Origin: Patella vulgata
Lineage: Eukaryota; Mollusca; Gastropoda; Patellidae
Direction: 5' to 3'
DNA: 64,000 bases
NCBI RefSeq assembly: GCF_932274485.2
Contig: NC_065881.2
Span: forward strand, 63,064,702 to 63,128,701
Shown: positions 9,306-20,237 of the stretch, piece by piece
Numbering within the stretch: the first letter of the stretch is position 1
Layout: every line of letters starts with the position of its first letter
Notes under the pieces: model-generated
Databases searched by the model: none
The model's input: only the letters and a program-made list of their open reading frames with translations
Told to the model about the DNA's origin: nothing
Translations under genes and position numbers: made by a program

Positions 9306-9820
9306 ATCTCATAGAAATAAGTTAGTTATATTTTTTCTCTAAACGTTAATAGAAAAAAAAGGTCGTCGAATTTTTCATTGCCCCCCCCCCCCCGTCTCCT
9401 ACGCCTATGATCACTGGGCTCGTCCTGTGCATGGAGCTGGATGCCAGTATACAGGAACACAGTACTCAAGAACTGAGAAAGGCCATGTGTACGTGCTAGT
9501 TCTATTCAGATGGCGTACGTGTTCATCATTGACTGGACTGCTTTCTTTCCGCTTCCATATTATTAAAACTATTCAAAACCTGACAGACGGCGCGACGCTT
9601 CCCGACAAACTGAGCATTCATTCCCGACAAGACCATAGCCTTCCCCGACAAGGCCAAACCCCTACCCCCACCCCATTTTCAAAAACTCCTCGGCTAATGA
9701 CCGATCTCACAATTCTGAGCTCTATTCAGATTTCTATTTTTTTTCATGAAAATATTGGGGGGGGGGGGGTGCCCTCCGGTCCGCCCCCCCCCCCCCGCCT
9801 CGTACGCCTATGATAACAAC

Positions 9821-9857
9821 CCCGTCTCTCAACCCTCCGTGTTTCGAGGTAAGAGAT
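9821..9857 (+). pseudogene. Continuation of the Harbinger-like fragment after the hAT insertion
   Basis: With the outer hAT element and one copy of its 8-bp duplication removed, this sequence continues the frame that stops at 7350, as PVSQPSVFR. It ends before GTAAGA, which could be a 5' splice site. The reading is short, so it is supportive only. Confidence 0.4.
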
Positions 9858-10133
9858 GATGCTATATAGTTTCACGTAACAAAGCCTAACGGAAATCACA
9901 TCGGGATTTATTAGGTAAGCAAAATTGACAATATTTTTCATCAAAACGACGATTGATTATTGTTATCTATATATATATTTCTGCCACATCCATCTACAAT
10001 TAAGCATATAATCCTACCTGAAACGGGTATAAATCATCGTATTTAAAATCGAGGCGTTAAGTCGTTATTTGGAGTTAGGCGATAGTTGTGCCACTACATT
10101 GGCCTCTGTAAGTTTAATTAGTCATAATTTAAG

Positions 10134-10412
10134 ATGCTATTAATAAAGAAATTGAGTTTGCCACATGGAACTAAAGGCACCGAATCGTATCTAAAAACAA
10201 GCACATCAATATATCTTAACGTTTTTAGCTACGTTATCGTAGCTATGTGGCATATTCCTACCCAAGATCCATTTCGCTCACTATCCGATAGATTTGGAAT
10301 ATCTAAATCAACAACGCACTGTATATGCCGCAGAGTTTCTAATGAAAATAACTATTTAATAGTTAACTACCGCACGAACAACAAGAAATTAATTGTATTT
10401 TCCTCCAACTAG
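10134..10412 (+). pseudogene. PIF/Harbinger transposase, HTH region
   Basis: A 92-residue frame contains VAMWHIPTQDPFRSLSDRFG and ISKSTTHCICRRVSNEN. This is the helix-turn-helix DNA-binding segment typical of Harbinger transposases, which are DDE nucleases that cut at transposon ends. The frame then runs into unrelated AT-rich sequence. A C-terminal piece of the same kind of protein follows at 10435-10628, so the central DDE region has been lost by deletion. Related scraps lie at 6208-6252 and 6592-6675. Confidence 0.65.
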
Positions 10413-10434
10413 ATACCAAATTTCAGGAGTGAGA

Positions 10435-10628
10435 ATTCCTACTTGGGGACCCAGCCTGTCCTCATCAGCCAGGGCTTATGATTCCACACAATGATTTTGG
10501 GAAATTGACACGTAATCAAAAAATGATTTAATGAACGGCTCAGTTCTGTAGTAAAAAGCGCCTTTGGTCAACTGAAAGGACGCCGAGTGTCCTTTTCGAA
10601 CTCCTGGAATCGTTGCACCAAGATGTAG
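10435..10628 (+). pseudogene. PIF/Harbinger transposase, C-terminal region
   Basis: Two adjacent frames carry the C-terminal part. YLGTQPVLISQ and then MIPHNDFGKLTRNQK correspond to the D-x-(A/Q)-Y/P region. After a frame change, FNERLSSVVKSAFGQLKGRR (10527-10586) matches the conserved N-x-x-LS...AFG-x-LKGR block near the end of Harbinger nucleases. A stop closes the frame at 10628. It is probably the remainder of the copy starting at 10134, with the middle deleted. Confidence 0.7.
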
Positions 10629-10750
10629 AATCACTAAAATAAACACAGCACTACTGTGGAATGGAAATATTGTATTTTTAATCGGAGCAAAGTGTCAACA
10701 ATAATTCTTCCGTCGCCTATAATACAAACTTAATCTGCAATAACCAATGG

Positions 10751-11025
10751 CAGTGGTTCTCAACTTTTTTTTGCCAACGGCACACCTTGGAACACATGTA
10801 AAAATAGCGGCACACCTGGCTAAATATATATGAAAAATATTTGAATTTTGCAAAATAAAACATGGTAAGTAAAGAAAAACACAGCTATGAACTTATCAGT
10901 AGACCCCAAGTGAATACTCAATTGGGATCACGTGGGTTTTTTATATTCACATTTTCTTAGTGTGCTGTTCAAAATTTCGCGGCACACTGAGGAAGATCTC
11001 GCGGCAAACTGGTTGAGAATCACTG
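10751..11025. mobile_element. hAT (Charlie-like) MITE, 275 bp
   Basis: The left end reads CAGTGGTTCTCAAC at 10751 and the right end GTTGAGAATCACTG at 11025, inverted with one mismatch in 14. The CAGTGGTTCTCAA terminus is characteristic of hAT-Charlie type elements, and GCGGCACAC words lie inside both ends. The flanking octamers (ACCAATGG and GATTATGG) agree at only four positions, so the target-site duplication has decayed or been altered. There is no coding capacity. Confidence 0.8.
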
Positions 11026-11041
11026 GATTATGGGATACTTC

Positions 11042-11077
11042 CCGAAGTAACAGGCTCCTTGGGGCAGGTTACTTCGG
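11042..11077. repeat. Short perfect hairpin in a locally GC-rich segment
   Basis: CCGAAGTAAC (11042-11051) and its exact complement GTTACTTCGG (11068-11077) enclose a 16-nt spacer. The surrounding 11030-11400 is unusually GC-rich for this window and carries runs such as CGGGCCCCC. No coding similarity was seen. Confidence 0.7.
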
Positions 11078-11476
11078 CCTTGCGCGTGTAAGCTGTTTAA
11101 ATGGCGTCATCGGTAACCCGAACGCACTCGTGGAGGCTCGAGTAAGCGCGACGCCAGTAATCGAACGCAAACAAGAATGACCACCCCCAATTATATTCAG
11201 TGATTGAGTACCACCGCCCCCTTGAGTGCCTCGGGCCCCCAATATCCCTTACTGCCCAGGGCCCCAATCCTCGCCCCCTCAGCCCAGGTACCGGTTGGCT
11301 CCGTCCGGGATAAAATATTAGTATGAACCAGAATCGAGGGGGCCCCTAAATGTGGGGAGCCCGGGACATTTGTCCCACTTTGCCCCCCATCTCTTTATCT
11401 TATCTCCCATAATGTATCTTTAATATTCAAGACGTGTGGTACATATTAATGTTGATGTAATCGTCAATATTTAATG

Positions 11477-11740
11477 TTACATATCACTTAACAAAGCTAT
11501 ATTTATATTCCCCTTTTCTTCAAGGCATTCAATACAAAAACATCCATTATTCATTAGTATATTACGCTGAATTAAATCAGTTATATGAGGTTTGATAAAT
11601 GGTGAGAGATATTGTTGTCTCAAATTACCGTAAAATGGACAATACAATAAGAAATGTTTTTCATCTTCTACTAATTGAAGGTTGCAGTTTTTACATAATC
11701 TCTCATTACGAGTTATGAAGGGTTCCCTTAGCAAAAAGTC
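11477..11740 (-). pseudogene. LINE ORF2 C-terminal zinc-knuckle fragment
   Basis: The minus-strand frame reads RNERLCKNCNLQLVEDEKHF, then LLYCPFYGNLR. This is the C-x2-C...H-x4-C block found at the C terminus of the endonuclease-reverse transcriptase of several LINE clades common in molluscs and fish. No reverse-transcriptase core is adjacent. A fragment from just upstream in the same kind of protein lies at 14762-14990 in the same orientation. The copy is dead. Confidence 0.65.
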
Positions 11741-11754
11741 CTACAGAATACCAG

Positions 11755-12166
11755 TGTAGTATCGTATATAATTCTATAGAAAAACTATAGAGTTTTTTTG
11801 TTTTTTTTTTGGGGGGGGGGGGGGGTCCCATTTTCTATAGGATAAAATTCTATAGTATTCTACAGAATTTTGGGGGCCTGTAGGAAATAACGGCCCCAAA
11901 TATTCTATAATTTCTGTAGCGCACATCCTATAGTTCCCTACAGATTTATGGCAAAATTTCTATAGGAAAATATTATAGTATTCTATAGGTTTTTTTTTAT
12001 TGAACTTTCTGTAGGAAATTCTACAGTTATGTATAGAAATGAATACTGTAGTAATCTGTAGTTTGAAAATTGGGCCACTATAGTTTTCTGTAGGAATGGG
12101 TACTATAGAATTTTATAGACTTTTTTTTATTAAATCTTATTTTGGGAATAAAACTATAGTTGGCCC
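11755..12166. repeat. CTATAG/CTGTAG-rich field, left block
   Basis: The palindrome CTATAG occurs about ten times in 410 bp, and CTGTAG or CTACAG about as often, against well under one expected by chance. The words sit in T- or A-rich spacers of variable length, so the block is not a regular tandem array. A similar block lies at 13010-13620. No frame, terminal repeat or known family was recognised. A 20-bp mixed T/G homopolymer lies near 11797-11826. Confidence 0.75.
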
Positions 12167-12241
12167 ATGATTTCTTCTAAATTGATAAGCTTATTTTTCT
12201 CTCATGGATTCTTCTAAATTGATAAGCTTATTTTTTCTCTC
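12167..12241. repeat. Two-copy 37-bp tandem duplication
   Basis: Units starting at 12167 and 12204 share TTCTAAATTGATAAGCTTA followed by a T-run and CTCTC, differing by one or two bases. It is a local duplication at the edge of the CTATAG-rich block. Confidence 0.85.
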
Positions 12242-13009
12242 ATGGATAAATCTGAATTCTGTTGATGATTCACCAGCCAGAACCATGAAAAGTTTTTTTT
12301 CTTGGTATAACTGAAATATAAGGAAAAGAATATAAAGTTAAATAAATAACAAAATCACATAAATCTTATCTAATTAAAGTAATTTAATATTAATGTTAAG
12401 AAAGTAATAAAGTATACTTATCTTTCTATCTTTAATCGAATCTGTGAAAAAAATAGCACCATTCTCAGTTTCTTGTTAATACTAACATATTAAGTTGTTA
12501 TACACTGAATTTTTGAATTTAAAATTCAGCCAATGGCCAAACAGATTTCAAGAGAGTACATTGGCTGTTAATTATAATTTGTTGACAGGTATAAACGGCT
12601 GACCTGGTGACTAACAAATTATATAATTTGAGTACAGAATCTGCTATAGTCATTAAGATCTAACTAGCAGGATCAAATAACAGTCAGACTGCTGTGTTCT
12701 AAATAAACTTTGTCTTTATTTCATTGACTTATCTGAAGAATAATTTATTGTCTGATATTTTTGTTGTGAAGATCTACATTTACTGACATTTTTTGGAGGG
12801 TGGGTGGGGAATTCCTTTGAGTGTCAACATGTATCACTATTTCATTCATATTATATACACTATTTTATACTTAATATTTTATTTTTCGTGGTAAGCTTAT
12901 TTTAGTTTGTCATTTGGTAGCACAATAAATTAAGGAAAACCGTATCCAGGAAAATTATGTTGGAAAAGTTTATATCATTCACACAAGTGCCTCACTAAAT
13001 TCTGTTGTA
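12242..13009. other. AT-rich spacer between the CTATAG-rich blocks
   Basis: CTATAG is almost absent here. A short inverted repeat, CAGCCAATG (12527-12535) and CATTGGCTG (12559-12567), is the only structure noted. It may be an insertion that divided one CTATAG-rich field, but no terminal repeats or duplication were found. Confidence 0.4.
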
Positions 13010-13620
13010 AACTATAGTATGAATAAAAGGCATCACCAATTTATGAAATCTGTAGTATAGAACATTGTTTCTACATTATTATGTAGGAAACTATAGTAGG
13101 CTATTTGTTAAAACTATAGGATCACACAACTGACTTGAGACAATAAGTTAGTTCTATTGAAAACTATAGTTTTTACCACCAAATCTATAAGAACGCCAGT
13201 TGACATGAGAATACAAGTTAGTTTTATAGCAAACTATAGTTTTTACCACAAACGCTGTAGAAAACTGAAGGATTACTCAAATGACTCGAGGATACAGGTT
13301 AGTTCTATAGAAAACTATAGCAGCACCAATGAATCTGTAGGTTTATTCCGTCTTCATTAGCCCAGGTTAGGAGCAGAAAAGTAGGACGTTAAACTCCATT
13401 TCATTTCATTTCATGTAGGTTTATTTTTTTTCCAATAGTTTCTTAAAGTATTCTATAGAATTCTGTAGAAAATTACACTTGGAAAATATTCATCTATCAA
13501 TCCTACACGTACAAAACTATAGTACATGTTTTTGAATCTATAGTCATGTGAAAAAAACTAAAGAATGAATTTGTTTTCCTGCAGCATTCTATAGAATCCC
13601 TGTACTTTTTCTATAGGATT
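13010..13620. repeat. CTATAG/CTGTAG-rich field, right block
   Basis: About a dozen CTATAG words, many in the context AAACTATAG, and several CTGTAG words occur in 610 bp. A three-part sub-repeat around 13130-13320 includes GTTAGTT(C/T)TAT followed by AAACTATAG. A minute SINE insertion (13348-13413) interrupts the block. Confidence 0.75.
13348..13413 (+). mobile_element. 66-bp 3' fragment of SINE family I with 12-bp TSD
   Basis: The insertion starts CCGTCTTCATTAGCCCAG and ends in TTAAACTCCATTTCATTTC-type tail, matching only the last part of the full-length SINE at 52483-52849. Perfect 12-bp duplications TGTAGGTTTATT flank it at 13336-13347 and 13414-13425. It therefore arrived by its own target-primed event rather than by decay of a longer copy. 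Confidence 0.9.
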
Positions 13621-14761
13621 TTTTCATAAGGGTTTACTGTATCTTCCCTTTTCAACTTACAGTGTATCTAAATCTAAATTTACTGAGTGTACCCCTTTCA
13701 TCGTTTTTCAGTGCACATAAATATTTTTCCATGTTATATGAATTCTTAATATCATAATAAAAAATCATGTTTTGAATTTGATTACATAATATGACCATTT
13801 AGATGCTGGGTAGTCTTACTCTGGTCAGTGTGCTTCCAGGACTTAACTTATATATATCATGTAATCAGGTTTCAAATAAGTGTAAAAAGAATTCTGTATT
13901 AAAATTTTCATTTTTGTGGCGGTAAATATTTCACCCATTCCGGGTTCCACTAGTATAATCTGGATTTGACTAAGCCATTTACTATTATAAGTCTTGATCT
14001 CTGTGACAGCTAGTGACATTAATGAATATCTGCCTATTTCAGGTCTTTCTTTAGGCCTGAAATGTTATCTAAATTATTAATTAGACATTAATTAAATCGA
14101 TAATTTCATATTTTTAAGTTATATTTTTAAAATGTATTAAAATAAAGCCTTAAAATAGATGATATCTATAAACAGTCCTACCTTGTTAAAGAATAATCCT
14201 ATTAATCCTATAATTCACTATTGCCAGTTGAGAAATTGGCAAAAATATCATTTTCAACTTCAAATTCAAACGTTTGAAGATAGCTATTCCATGGGGGGGG
14301 GGGGGGGATAGAAAAACAAGGGAGGTAATTGTGTTATTATTTCCGGGTGAATGGTTTTTAAGTGGGAGAATGATACCTATGAACGTATAATAGTGAGTTG
14401 TCAACCCATTGAGCAAAAGATATAGAAAAAATTATGTTTTGACTTTCTTAGAAAATATGAAATTCTCGCTTTAACTTCTCCAGACAATCAACTCCCGATG
14501 TCATCGCTAGCTTGCGATGTTTATTGAGGTTCCTATTCCCTGTTCGACTTCCATTCATAATTTAATCATTAAATGGATAACCGAGACTATGTTTTTATCG
14601 TACCGACTTCAGTAAATGATGATCGAGACTATGCCGAAAATTCAATCGCTAAAATCTCGGTTCAGAGTGGATCAATTTGACTGAAATTTTCAGCAAATTC
14701 CCTTTACATTATCTAGTTTTTAACTATTATAATGAGAACTGCCAACTCTTTATCTAATCTC
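13621..14761. other. Intergenic stretch without recognised features
   Basis: AT-rich DNA with a 15-bp G homopolymer near 14295. No gene or element was recognised. Confidence 0.5.
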
Positions 14762-14990
14762 CTATAATGTATCTTTAACTTCAGATTCTATCCAGGTCTT
14801 AACCATTCGATATTTCACATCTAGAAAGAGAGGAAATATGTCTAGTTCAGCAAGAACAACTGAGTTAGTAGCCTTTTGGTGAATTTTCATAATACTCTTA
14901 CATAAATTTAAATGTAGCTTTTCAATTTTTAAGGTGTTTGTGGTAATAAAATCACCCATGCATCACATGCATACAAGGTAATAGGTTTAG
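14762..14990 (-). pseudogene. LINE ORF2 fragment downstream of the RT domain
   Basis: The minus-strand frame reads TLKIEKLHLNLCKSIMKI, then NSVVLAELDIFPLFLDVKYR. This resembles the segment between the reverse-transcriptase core and the C-terminal zinc knuckle of many invertebrate LINEs (pattern LH-x-x-x-C-K...T-N-x-x-x-x-x-ELG-x-x-P). It has the same orientation as 11477-11740 and belongs upstream of it in protein order. The 14747-14775 sequence is similar to 11396-11425, hinting at two copies of one LINE family. Confidence 0.6.
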
Positions 14991-16140
14991 CTAATGAGAA
15001 AAGGCTTTTATAATCCTAAAGTATGCCTTCAATAACTTATCAATTAAATACTCAACGCCTTCACTGAGAGAACTAGATGACTGAACTGGCAAATGAAGTG
15101 AGCGCTTTGGCAGTCAATTGATTTCGTTAAATGGAGTTGTCTCCCTATATACCAAAATGGTATTTGGTATATTTGGTGTTATTGTTTTCTACAAAAAAAA
15201 TGTGCTTTTAGATAATTATATTTAAGTAAAATACATTCATGCCATAAAACAAACAATAGGTCTATATTAGCTTGTTCTAGTATGATAATCTTCACGTTTA
15301 GTCAACAATAATTTCGAAACTTAAGGTATAAATCAACAATAGGCCAACACTACAAAATTCTCCAAATAAAAGTGTCCCTAATTTTTGTTCTCGATTGTTT
15401 GGACCCCCCCCCCCCTCCCCAAAAAAAAATAAAAATAAAAAAAAATTAATTACTCGTAATTCTATAAGAAGTCAAATTTCAATATATTTTTTTTTTTTTA
15501 CAAAAAAGACTATTTCTATAATTATCTAGTTTATTTACTCTTTAATTCGTTTCAAATTTGATATCCTTTCAATTTCATTGAGAAAAGCCTGTGGCCTTTT
15601 TATTATGTTAACGTAAATTATAAACATAGCATATTGACTTGCCTTATAATTATGACACGTAAAGAAAACAATTTTTACCTAGTCTTCATCCCACCCACAC
15701 CTATTTCTTTTCTTTTTCTTTAAAGAAAAACTACAGAAAAAGATTATGTAGACAAAAATAATCCATTAGAATTAATCGATTAGATAACACGGTGAACAAT
15801 ATCAAACAGTAATATTTTTTCTTTTAATTATTTAGTTTTGGATATTACAACTTCTTCGAAATTAAATAAATTATCTTTTTATATGTCTTTAATACGGAGT
15901 GTGAAACAATATAGAAATTTGCTACATAATTGATGATATAGATTTTTCTGGCACTGAAATATTAAAAATAGGTTTTACCGTCGGCTCTATGCCAAAAACA
16001 CAAATCACGCGCAGCAAATGTCAAGGTCGATTTGTCTGTATTATATGTAAGGGAAATACTGTATCTATAATCATGTTTATTAGTCAATGGATTTATTAAG
16101 GGGCACTAAATATCGGCGAACAGCTAATCCCGCATACAAT
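14991..16140. other. AT-rich upstream region of the Gs-alpha gene
   Basis: No coding sequence was recognised. Homopolymer stretches of C and A occur at 15403-15445. Base composition becomes less AT-rich after about 16090, consistent with approach to a promoter. Confidence 0.45.
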
Positions 16141-16141
16141 C

Positions 16142-16149
16142 CGACGTCA
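16142..16149. promoter_or_regulatory. CRE-like site (7 of 8 match)
   Basis: The sequence CGACGTCA matches the cAMP response element consensus TGACGTCA at seven of eight positions. It lies 278 bp upstream of the Gs-alpha start codon in the less AT-rich region. CREB-type factors bind such sites. Use by Gs-alpha, which itself raises cAMP, is an inference. Confidence 0.4.
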
Positions 16150-16227
16150 CAGTGTAGTGTGTCGTATCGAAAATTATTTGTGAAAACTTCCCATGATGCA
16201 TGTGTAACCCCACCCAGTGCTGTCAAG

Positions 16228-16233
16228 TGACGT
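16228..16233 (+). promoter_or_regulatory. CRE half-site
   Basis: TGACGT, in the context AAGTGACGTGTG, is a CRE half-site 194 bp upstream of the start codon. It is short and so weak on its own, but it is the second such motif within 90 bp. No TATA box was seen in the 300 bp upstream of the start codon. Confidence 0.3.
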
Positions 16234-16282
16234 GTGTGCTGGCGGTGCGAGTGTTTGTATGTCTACTAGGATAACCCTCTCC

Positions 16283-16312
16283 ATGACGGGGCCGGCAAAT
16301 TTGGCTCTATAG
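16283..16312 (+). promoter_or_regulatory. Short upstream ORF in the putative Gs-alpha 5' leader
   Basis: An ATG at 16283 opens a nine-codon frame (MTGPANLAL) closed by TAG at 16310-16312. A second, three-codon uORF (MSM, 16363-16374) follows. Both precede the main start at 16427 and would be translated first by scanning ribosomes if the transcript begins upstream of them. The transcription start is not known, so their presence in the mRNA is inferred. Confidence 0.35.
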
Positions 16313-16426
16313 CCCGGCGTCCGGCTTGGAGACCCCACGGATTACCGATTGTGAATACTTGGATGTCAATGTGAAGGATATACGTGTATCAAACTGGCCA
16401 AAATAGCAGACACATTGCTCAGCAGT

Positions 16427-16553
16427 ATGGGGTGCTTTCGGCGGAAAGAAGACGAAGATGATAAGATGCGAAAAGAAGCGAATAAACGGATAGAAAGACA
16501 GTTACAGAAAGATAAACAGTTATATAGGGCCACACACCGGCTCTTATTATTAG
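16427..16553 (+). CDS. GNAS: Gs-alpha exon 1 (N-terminal helix)
   Basis: This exon encodes [20 protein letters not shown] and [20 protein letters not shown], then LL and the first base of Gly43. Gs-alpha is the GTPase that carries the signal from activated receptors to adenylyl cyclase at the inner plasma membrane. Gly2-Cys3 is the known palmitoylation site of Gs family members, and the charged helix that follows binds G-beta/gamma. [19 protein letters not shown] is nearly invariant in Gs from flies to humans and separates Gs from Gi and Gq. The ATG has a strong context (A at -3, G at +4), and the MGC start agrees with the family, so the start is secure. The exon ends in phase 1 before GTGTGT. 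Confidence 0.95.
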
Positions 16554-16986
<433 letters not shown>

Positions 16987-17041
16987 TGAAAGAAAACAGA
17001 AAATAGAAGACATAAAACGGAATATAAAAGATGCAATTTTG
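16987..17041 (+). CDS. GNAS: Gs-alpha exon 3 (linker into the helical domain)
   Basis: The exon encodes the last base of Asp67 and then ERKQKIEDIKRNIKDAIL (residues 68-85). This aligns with the human exon 4 segment EKATKVQDIKNNLKEAIE and closely with the fly EKKQKIDDIKKNIRDAIL. It forms linker 1 and the start of helix A in the alpha-helical domain. It ends on a codon boundary before GTGAGTA. Confidence 0.95.
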
Positions 17042-19174
17042 GTGAGTACGAGCCGTGAGATATACCTGTTACCCCTAAACATGGACTTGCCGTCTAAAAA
17101 TGGCGGACATCGTGTTTTAGTATCTTGATACATGACTATTATTCATGTTTTTGGCCATTATTTGATGCTATATTAGTTTAGATACACCGGTTGCTAACTT
17201 TAAGAACGTTTTTACAATACATCAATCGTAGACTAATATAAATAGACAGTGCTAGGGTTAAATTTAGTTTGACACTCCGTAAACACAAGAAAACATGTTC
17301 AATTTTCAAATCGATGTCGCAAATTTGACATCTCCGGCTACCGAGAGAACAGAAAAATAGATATTTTGTTTACTGAAGTAGCAACATTGTTTGTTCTTTA
17401 ACGTTTGTTTGATAAGTGATAATTGTTAGCAATAGTACACAATGTATACAAGGCAAAAGAAATACGAGGCATATTATCATCACTAGGCTGATCATACTGG
17501 GCAATATAAAACACCAAATATAATATACCTGATAAAAACTTAATGTCTATAAAGCCATTTTGCCTTTAAAGGAACATACCCAGGAAAGTTTGAGAATAGA
17601 CAGTCATTAGATATATAATAATTCCCATGTAGTAATGAGGTTATTGAGAAGTTAAGCATATTAATATTAATCTGCTACATATATATATATATATTGTGCT
17701 ATATATAAACTAAATATGATTAGCTCCCATTATTATTATTTACAAAGACATGAAATAATAAAGGAAATACACAAGATTAAACAACTGAAGATATTACATG
17801 CATTTATATATTTGACAAGTAAAAATGGAAGGGTTTAGCTTTTATTTCCATGTGTACACTATCATAATTTTTGTAAATCCCTGCAGCTCATAAAACACCC
17901 CACCTCCCCGATATAATTTTGTACTGTACATCAAATGTTAATTTAGAATTTGTAACTAACTTCAGCTCCCATTTCAACAGTCTACAAAAATTATAATCAT
18001 TTCTAATTATAGACTTGTGGTTGAATAAGGTCCTATTATGTGATGTCATGCAGGTACCTGTATGTGTAAAATTAGAAAATTATTGATCACAAAAATATTG
18101 AAAATTTGCCAATGTGAATACCTGGACATTATTTATATTCTTTTACACTTTGTGACTAAAGTTCTCTTTATGTTTGCCAAAAAAAAAAGCTGCCCAAGAT
18201 CCTTTGTAAGATATAATGTCTCAAACAATGGAATATATTCATAATTGTAATTAATCATAAGACCAAACAAATCAATGTCATAACAAGAAAGGACAGAAGT
18301 AAAAAAACATTTAGTTGTCATGATGGTTTGTCAGTAATTCAAAGATCATCTGTATGTTTGTGTTTTGTTTTACAAATAATGTATTCTATTGAGAGTGATT
18401 TTGTTGAAATTCCCCAACCCCAAACAAAAACAAAAAAAGAAACATATTTTTGATTTAAAAAAAGGTTCTTGTGGATTAACTATGCTTAATTCTTTCATTA
18501 CTTTGTTAAAATTGGAACCAGATCTTTTTCTGGTTATTTGTAATTAATGGTAGTTCCATTAGATTCTACAGTCACTGTCACCTGCCGTCACCCGTCCAGT
18601 TATGATTATTTCGTTAGCAACAGGCTGCACTCTTGATGTCGTAAAAAATTATTCAACTGACCACTTTAGTTATTTGAAAAAAAAATCGGATTCTCACTCC
18701 TTTGACATTTGATCTTATTTGCTAAAATTATTCCAAAAAGTGTCCTTTGTGCTACTACATCCTGCATAACAATGATTTACTTTCTCAGGATTTTTACTGC
18801 AAATCATATACAAGGTGTGATGTTACAAATCACAATTCTATTTGAGCTTTAAATCTTTACTTATCAAATACTGAATTTATAATAATTTTTCACCAGACTA
18901 TCAGAGATATTAAAAGTTATTGAAAATTGTGTACTATATTCATAGAAAATGTATCCTTCTGGCCAGAATTACAGACCAGAATTTCGTTTGTATTTGAATA
19001 CTGCCAACCGAACAACCATTATTTATCAGCAAATACTATATTTATACAAAAGTAAAACAAAGACTGGTTAGGTACATGTATATGAACTCCTGAAATGGGA
19101 AGTAGTATGAAGTGTTTAAGAAAAGAGTTTGGTAAGTGTACTTGTACAAGACACTGATTACTATAAAAAAATAG

Positions 19175-19208
19175 AAACGAAATATAGATCTGTATTTTAA
19201 TCAGATTG
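19175..19208. repeat. 34-bp sequence shared exactly with 6540-6573
   Basis: A 34-nt stretch that includes ATAGATCTGTATTTTAATC is identical at both places, 12.6 kb apart, while the flanks differ. It is too long to be chance and probably marks a fragment of an interspersed repeat that I cannot name. Confidence 0.75.
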
Positions 19209-20237
19209 ATTCTACATGTTCTGCACATCCGGCATACTAAAATTTCTCTGAAATAAAGCACCCACGATAAAAAATACAGTACATATTTGATAAATGTTCT
19301 TAAGTTTGTGCAAATCAGGTCTGAAGTTTTAAAGTAGAAGGAGAATTGCTATTTATAATCTATGTGGTGTAGACGGTAGTATTGTAATTAACATGACTTT
19401 ATGATAATATACTGGTATGAATACATACATGTAGTATTATCTCAGGTTAACACAATCATTTATGTATATGTATCTATGGTAGCACAAAATCCATGAAACA
19501 AGTAGGCCTAAGTCATACCGAACAAGCATAAGGCCTAAAATGTTTTTATACATCCAATCCCATTTGCTGTATTGCAATGTGTAATCCATGTGACAGAGAC
19601 TGTAGTAGCTTAGTAAAAAAAGAATGATAATAGTATATGGTATAGGGCTACCATAATAAACTAGAACTACAGTATTGTTAAAAATTTGAACTGAAAATTA
19701 ATCAAAACCAGGTGATGCACTGGCTGTTTTTTTATTATTTTTCTTGCCTTATAAATAATTGGTTTCAAACTTGTATGCCCTCACAGTCTCATGTAACAAT
19801 GCCTCTTCGTTTTCAGAGGAATTATCAGTTCGCTGAAATTTGTCCATGGAGCTTGTGTTACTGCTCTCTAGCTGATTTACTTTTTTTGAATCAAATCGTG
19901 GTTAGGGATCAAGCATTGCAAAGATTTCTGTGTTAAAATTACATCAGTTTAACCATTTCAATCGCATTTAAAAATTGTGGACGGCAACATTAGTAGGATC
20001 CCCTAAAAATTGTTTTTGTAAATGATTGTTTATATGGCCTCTTTACTGTGTAATTCTATACTGCTCTAATATTAGTAAGCTATTTTTTTATTCATTATAA
20101 GCTTGCATGAAACTGAGACATACATAACTTGATGTTAAGCCATGGCTGTCCATGAGTTGGACACTGGTTCACCAACCAGGAACCCATTTTGGATCAATGG
20201 GGAGTACTTAAAGTTCCCCTGACCATTGGACATGAAA

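Larger units (their letters stand above)
7903..9409. mobile_element. Inner hAT-type non-autonomous element with 8-bp TSD
   Basis: The ends are CATAGGCGTA at 7903-7912 and TACGCCTATG at 9400-9409. They are flanked by perfect 8-bp duplications ATCACTGG at 7895-7902 and 9410-9417. The interior has no transposase. It holds a tandem array of about 150-bp units (7990-8760), an 81-bp hairpin (8781-8861), a partial repeat of its own left end (8993-9130 matches 7917-8110) and a CGGGCA-rich tract. It inserted into the older element 7351-9812, whose ends share the same 10-bp terminus. Confidence 0.85.
7351..9812. mobile_element. Outer hAT-type non-autonomous element with 8-bp TSD
   Basis: Terminal inverted repeats start CATAGGCGTACG at 7351 and end CGTACGCCTATG at 9812, 12 bp perfect with further partial match. 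The element is flanked by perfect 8-bp duplications ATAACAAC at 7343-7350 and 9813-9820. TIRs starting CA and an 8-bp duplication are the signature of hAT-superfamily transposition. No transposase frame remains inside. A second element of the same terminal type (7903-9409) is nested within it. The right end carries long G and C homopolymers (9757-9797). Confidence 0.85.
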
